Source: JAZMZS01 sp045586105 (GTDB lineage: Bacteria; Bacillota; Clostridia; Oscillospirales; CAG-272). From it: a stretch of 9,237 nucleotides of DNA. The position numbers and the translations under genes were made by a program. Positions 6,072 through 9,237 of this stretch are shown here, in pieces; positions within the stretch are counted from its first letter, which is position 1, and the number at the start of each line of letters is the position of its first letter. The stretch is from the NCBI GenBank assembly GCA_045586105.1, contig JAZMZS010000029.1:1-9237 (forward strand). The letters are read 5' to 3'. A model generated the notes under the pieces. That model saw nothing but the letters and a program-made list of their open reading frames with translations. It ran no database searches and had not been told where the DNA came from.

Positions 6072-8990
6072 ATGCAAAAAAAGCATATCATCGCAATCCT
6101 CGCCGTTATACTTGCTTCTGTCCTCTTCGGATGCGCAGGAAAAGCAGGCTCGGCGATGTATACTGACATCAAGGTCAATTATGATGAAAGATTCAATATC
6201 GACCTCTCGAGAGACGGAGTGCTCGATGAGGACGGGACGTTAAAGATCATTCAGGCCGGAAGGTACCGCATCACAGGTCAGGCATCCGACGGGCGTATTG
6301 TAGTTGAGGCGCCCCCGAAGGCAGAGATCGTGCTTACCTTCGACGGGGTATCCCTCTCCTCGAGCGACGGGATCGCACTTTACCTGAAGCAGGCGGGCTC
6401 GGTCAAGCTCGTCATGAGCGACGGCACGAGAAATTCGATAACCATTCCCTCTCTCATGCAGGAGAGAACGCCCGCTGTCCTCTCCGACGTTCCCCTTACC
6501 GTAGAGGGCTCGGGAACTCTGCAGCTCACATCCGAATCGGGCGACGGGGTTCGCTTACAAAAAGAGGCTGTTCTGCTCGGAAGCAACATTGACATTATTT
6601 CTCAAGGAGACGGTATATACACCGAGGGAACGCTCAGGCTCAACGGAGCTCTGCTGAATATTTCGGCTGAGGGCGACGGCATCAGAGCAGACGGCGAGGA
6701 GGCTTCCCTTATTATAGAAAACGGTGAAAACACCATCAATGCCAAAAACACCGCACTCAGCTGCTCGGGCTCTGCTGTTGTTACAGGCGGAGAGCTGACC
6801 GCCGAGACCTGCAGCGTCGGTATCGAGGCATCCGATATTCAGCTCGACGGCGGAAAGGTGGACATCACCTCCTCCGACAAGGGTATACACTCCTTCAACA
6901 CTCTTAAAATGAACGGCTCGAAGCTGAATATAGAATCAAGCAATGACGGTATCATCGTTCAGGGAGAAGAGGCATCGCTGACCTCCGAGAGCGGCACGAG
7001 CACCATCTCGGCAAAAAACGGTATCGGTATCAGCGCTCCGAGCATCAACCTCAACGGCGGCTCATTTGACATAACCTCTCAAAAGAGCGGCATATACACC
7101 GAGGGCTCCTTCAAGCAGAACGGCGCAGAGCTGACTATAGAGTCGGGCTCTGACGGTATCAGGGCATTCTCCCCCTCATCCAACATGCTGATCGAAAGCG
7201 GTACGAACACCATCGATGCTCAGCACGCCGCCATAAATGCGGACGGTCCTGTCAATATCATCGGAGGAAAGCTTACCGCGCGCAACTGTGCCTCGGGCAT
7301 CAGCGCAAACGAGCTCACGATGGACGGCGGAAAGGTCAACATTACCGCACGCGAGGACGGTGTTTATGCAGAAAAGCTGCTGTCGCTGACCGGTGTTACC
7401 CTTTCGGTAAAATCCGATTGGGACGGCATCCGCACGGGTGCTGACGACTCCGTCTTTACGATAGAGGGAGGCACACACACCATCAATGCGAGAAACAAGG
7501 CATTCACATCTGCGGGCAGTCTGTCTATCGTGGGAGGAAACATTACCTCCGAATCAAATTCCATAGGCATTATAGCCTCCGAGGTCATCCTCACGGGAGG
7601 AAAAATAATTCTCATAACCCAGGATGACGGCATTTACACTGACGGAAAGCTGAAGCTCGACGGAATCGACCTGAAGATCAAGGCACAGGGCGACGGCATC
7701 AGAGCTGACGGCGACAACGCTTCCCTCGTTCTCGAGAGCGGAAAGTACGTGATAAGCGCAATGACAAACGCCCTCTGCTCCACAGGCTCGCTTACAGTGC
7801 TCGGCGGCGATATCAGCGTAGAGGAAAGCACCGTCGGCATAAGCTCGCCGAAGATCCGCTTTGCTGACGGTAAATTCAAGCTCTACGCCTCCGAGCTCGC
7901 CTTTGACTCAAAGGAGAACATTCGTATCGAGGGCGGAGAGGTGCTGGTCAGCGTATTCTCGAAAGACCCCGAAAAGACCTGTTCGGTCACCCCCGAGGGC
8001 GGAAAGATCGAGCACACGGGCGGTCAGTTTGTTTCACTCTCAAACGATTATGCAAACTTCTCCGACAAGACAACTGTGTGCAGTGTAAACGTCGGATTCT
8101 CGGATCCCTTTACCGTCGGTGAGATCAATATTGCCACAGAAAAGGGAAAAACCGTATTCAAGCTTGCCGAAAAGCACCAGGTGCAGTATATTTCGGTATC
8201 CTCTCCGAAGCTCGAGAAGGGCGAGATATACAAGCTTACCGCGGGCAAGGCAACTACAAGAGTTAAGCTGCAAAAGCAGATAGTGCGCCAGAAGGTCTCC
8301 TCGGAGCCTTCGTCCTTCAAGGAAATGACATTTACCGCTTCAAACGGCTTCAAGCTCAATTACTGGCTCTACACACCCGCTTATGCTAACGACAACATGC
8401 CGATCGTCGTATTCCTGCACGGAAGCGCGGAGAGCGGAAGCAATCTCAACGCTCTGACCTCGCCTCCTTGTCTTCCCAAGTACCTTAAGGAGGGCACTCT
8501 TACTCCCGACTGCTATGTCATTATGCCGCAGTCCTCGATAACCTCGTGGACCGCCGAGAGGATACAGATCGCAGTCGAGGATCTTGTTGAATATTCCAGA
8601 CAAACCCTGTCAAAGGAAAACGGAATGGTCTCTCTCACCGGCTTCAGCATGGGAGGGGGCGGAGTATGGAACCTTGCCATCAGGCATCCCGAAAAGTATA
8701 ACAAGGTCGCACCGCTCAGCGGATGGATAATGCCGACCGAGCAGAACGTGCAAAAGGTAATCAACCTTCCCATATGGGACTTTGTAGGTCTGAGCGACTC
8801 GGCTGTCGGCTACAACGGCTCACGAAAAATGACAGCGGCGATAAAGGCTGCGGGCGGAAAGGTCATTTACACCACAGACCTGCCCGGAGCAAACCACCAG
8901 CACGTATCCGGTCTTGCTTACCTCAACAAGCACACCATCGAGGGAAAAGAGGTCTACCTCCTCGACTGGCTGACTACACCGAGAGATTAG
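6072..8990 (+). CDS. Lipoprotein: Cthe_2159-like beta-helix plus esterase-like alpha/beta hydrolase
   Basis: A probable surface lipoprotein of 972 residues. The N-terminus has a KK charge pair, a hydrophobic core and the lipobox LFGC (Cys21). Residues 30-170 match the start of the Cthe_2159/DUF4353 carbohydrate-binding family (AGRYRITGQ, LTFDGVSLSSSDGIALYLK, LTVEGSGTLQL), named for a Clostridium thermocellum polysaccharide-binding beta-helix. Residues 174-602 are five super-repeats of 90 residues (the second is 69) with recurring DGI, GG and ESG motifs, and a few more strands follow to about 740. The last 230 residues are an alpha/beta hydrolase: VVFLHGS (oxyanion region), GFSMGG with nucleophile Ser859, GLSD with Asp909, and His942 in GANHQHV, resembling feruloyl-esterase or PHB-depolymerase-like enzymes. 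Binding and de-esterifying plant polysaccharide outside the cell is the best inference; the substrate is unknown. No dockerin or sortase signal is seen. It is transcribed alone, with its own terminator. Confidence 0.85.
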   Translation: MQKKHIIAILAVILASVLFGCAGKAGSAMYTDIKVNYDERFNIDLSRDGVLDEDGTLKIIQAGRYRITGQASDGRIVVEAPPKAEIVLTFDGVSLSSSDGIALYLKQAGSVKLVMSDGTRNSITIPSLMQERTPAVLSDVPLTVEGSGTLQLTSESGDGVRLQKEAVLLGSNIDIISQGDGIYTEGTLRLNGALLNISAEGDGIRADGEEASLIIENGENTINAKNTALSCSGSAVVTGGELTAETCSVGIEASDIQLDGGKVDITSSDKGIHSFNTLKMNGSKLNIESSNDGIIVQGEEASLTSESGTSTISAKNGIGISAPSINLNGGSFDITSQKSGIYTEGSFKQNGAELTIESGSDGIRAFSPSSNMLIESGTNTIDAQHAAINADGPVNIIGGKLTARNCASGISANELTMDGGKVNITAREDGVYAEKLLSLTGVTLSVKSDWDGIRTGADDSVFTIEGGTHTINARNKAFTSAGSLSIVGGNITSESNSIGIIASEVILTGGKIILITQDDGIYTDGKLKLDGIDLKIKAQGDGIRADGDNASLVLESGKYVISAMTNALCSTGSLTVLGGDISVEESTVGISSPKIRFADGKFKLYASELAFDSKENIRIEGGEVLVSVFSKDPEKTCSVTPEGGKIEHTGGQFVSLSNDYANFSDKTTVCSVNVGFSDPFTVGEINIATEKGKTVFKLAEKHQVQYISVSSPKLEKGEIYKLTAGKATTRVKLQKQIVRQKVSSEPSSFKEMTFTASNGFKLNYWLYTPAYANDNMPIVVFLHGSAESGSNLNALTSPPCLPKYLKEGTLTPDCYVIMPQSSITSWTAERIQIAVEDLVEYSRQTLSKENGMVSLTGFSMGGGGVWNLAIRHPEKYNKVAPLSGWIMPTEQNVQKVINLPIWDFVGLSDSAVGYNGSRKMTAAIKAAGGKVIYTTDLPGANHQHVSGLAYLNKHTIEGKEVYLLDWLTTPRD
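6591..7877 (+). repeat. Five protein super-repeats of 270 bp (one of 207 bp)
   Basis: Units lie at 6591-6860, 6861-7067, 7068-7337, 7338-7607 and 7608-7877. Four encode exactly 90 residues, aligning without gaps, with hallmarks DGIYTEG-like at unit residues 7-13, DGIR at 29-32, E(S/N/G)G at 43-45 and GG near 66-67 and 87-88. Unit 2 encodes 69 residues and lacks 21 in its middle. Each unit fits about four beta-helix coils of roughly 22 residues. The DNA of most units has diverged strongly, so this is mainly a protein-level repeat. Confidence 0.85.
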
Positions 8991-9010
8991 AAAAGCCTCA
9001 ATACAAAAAT

Positions 9011-9056
9011 GAACTGCAGCGCCCCCGAAACAGCGGGAGACAGCTGCAGTTCTTTT
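9011..9056 (+). terminator. Intrinsic terminator of the lipoprotein gene
   Basis: GAACTGCAGC (9011-9020) pairs perfectly with GCTGCAGTTC (9043-9052). CCC and GGG inside the loop allow a further short stem. TTTT (9053-9056) follows. It begins 21 nt after the stop codon. Confidence 0.85.
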
Positions 9057-9057
9057 C

Positions 9058-9236
9058 TTACCGCATAGGAAATTGCGTAAATTCTGTATGCACAAAAACT
9101 CCCTCCGCCCTGTCATCCTCGAGGGAGGGGTTGCCCGACCGAAGGATCTGAGGGCGAGTAGTTTGAAACGTTACTGTATCTTCCCGCTCAGATTCTTCAC
9201 TACACTTCGTTTCGTTCAAGAATGACAGCGGGGATG
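9058..9236 (-). repeat. Intergenic palindromic repeat element, copy 2 (inverted)
   Basis: Read on the minus strand this repeats the layout of copy 1: first arm at 9179-9236 (CCCCGCTGTCATTC to GAATCTGAGCGGGAAGA), second arm at 9110-9152 (CTCAGATCCTTCGG to CTCGAGGATGACAG), and the 24-nt TTTCCTATGCG module at 9058-9081, which agrees with copy 1 at 21 of 24 positions. Spacers between the parts differ in sequence. It begins directly after the lipoprotein terminator. The element may continue past the window end. Confidence 0.85.
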
Positions 9237-9237
9237 G

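Noticed and set aside
8723..9151. 142-codon open frame on the + strand
   Set aside because: It overlaps the hydrolase domain of the lipoprotein in another frame and continues through a terminator and repeat.

Overview
The window looks like a chromosomal segment from a clostridial Firmicute, probably an Oscillospiraceae/Ruminococcus-type gut or rumen anaerobe. The signs are Gram-positive gene pairs (cysE-cysS; secG upstream of rnr), strong GGAGG-type ribosome sites, TATAAT promoters with 17-bp spacing, intrinsic terminators, a lipoprotein of the Cthe_2159 carbohydrate-binding type, and intergenic palindromic repeats of the GTCATTC...GAATCTGAG kind. The family-level assignment is inference.

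Left part (1-3133, + strand): a promoter and Shine-Dalgarno site drive serine acetyltransferase (cysE) and, 28 nt on, cysteinyl-tRNA synthetase (cysS), so cysteine synthesis and its loading onto tRNA are coupled. A heptamer repeat with stops in all frames and a perfect 14-bp hairpin separate these from thymidylate kinase (tmk).

Middle (3134-5821): an intergenic repeat element and a bidirectional terminator sit between convergent tmk and rnr. On the minus strand secG (protein export channel subunit, with an eight-unit Ala-Ala-Asp-Thr-like tail) lies upstream of rnr (RNase R-type exonuclease, with its N-terminal domain replaced by a basic extension). The two are separated by a terminator and a likely separate rnr promoter.

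Right part (5822-9237): secG and a 972-residue lipoprotein gene diverge from a 250-nt AT-rich region holding both promoters and several palindromes. The lipoprotein is the accessory and most interesting gene. It has a Cthe_2159-like beta-helix of five 90-residue super-repeats (one lacking about 21 residues) followed by an alpha/beta-hydrolase (esterase-like) domain with a visible Ser-Asp-His set, suggesting a surface-anchored polysaccharide-binding esterase. Its terminator is followed directly by a second, inverted copy of the intergenic element. In both copies a 24-nt module abuts the terminator of the gene pointing towards it.

No RNA gene, CRISPR array, insertion sequence or phage gene was seen.
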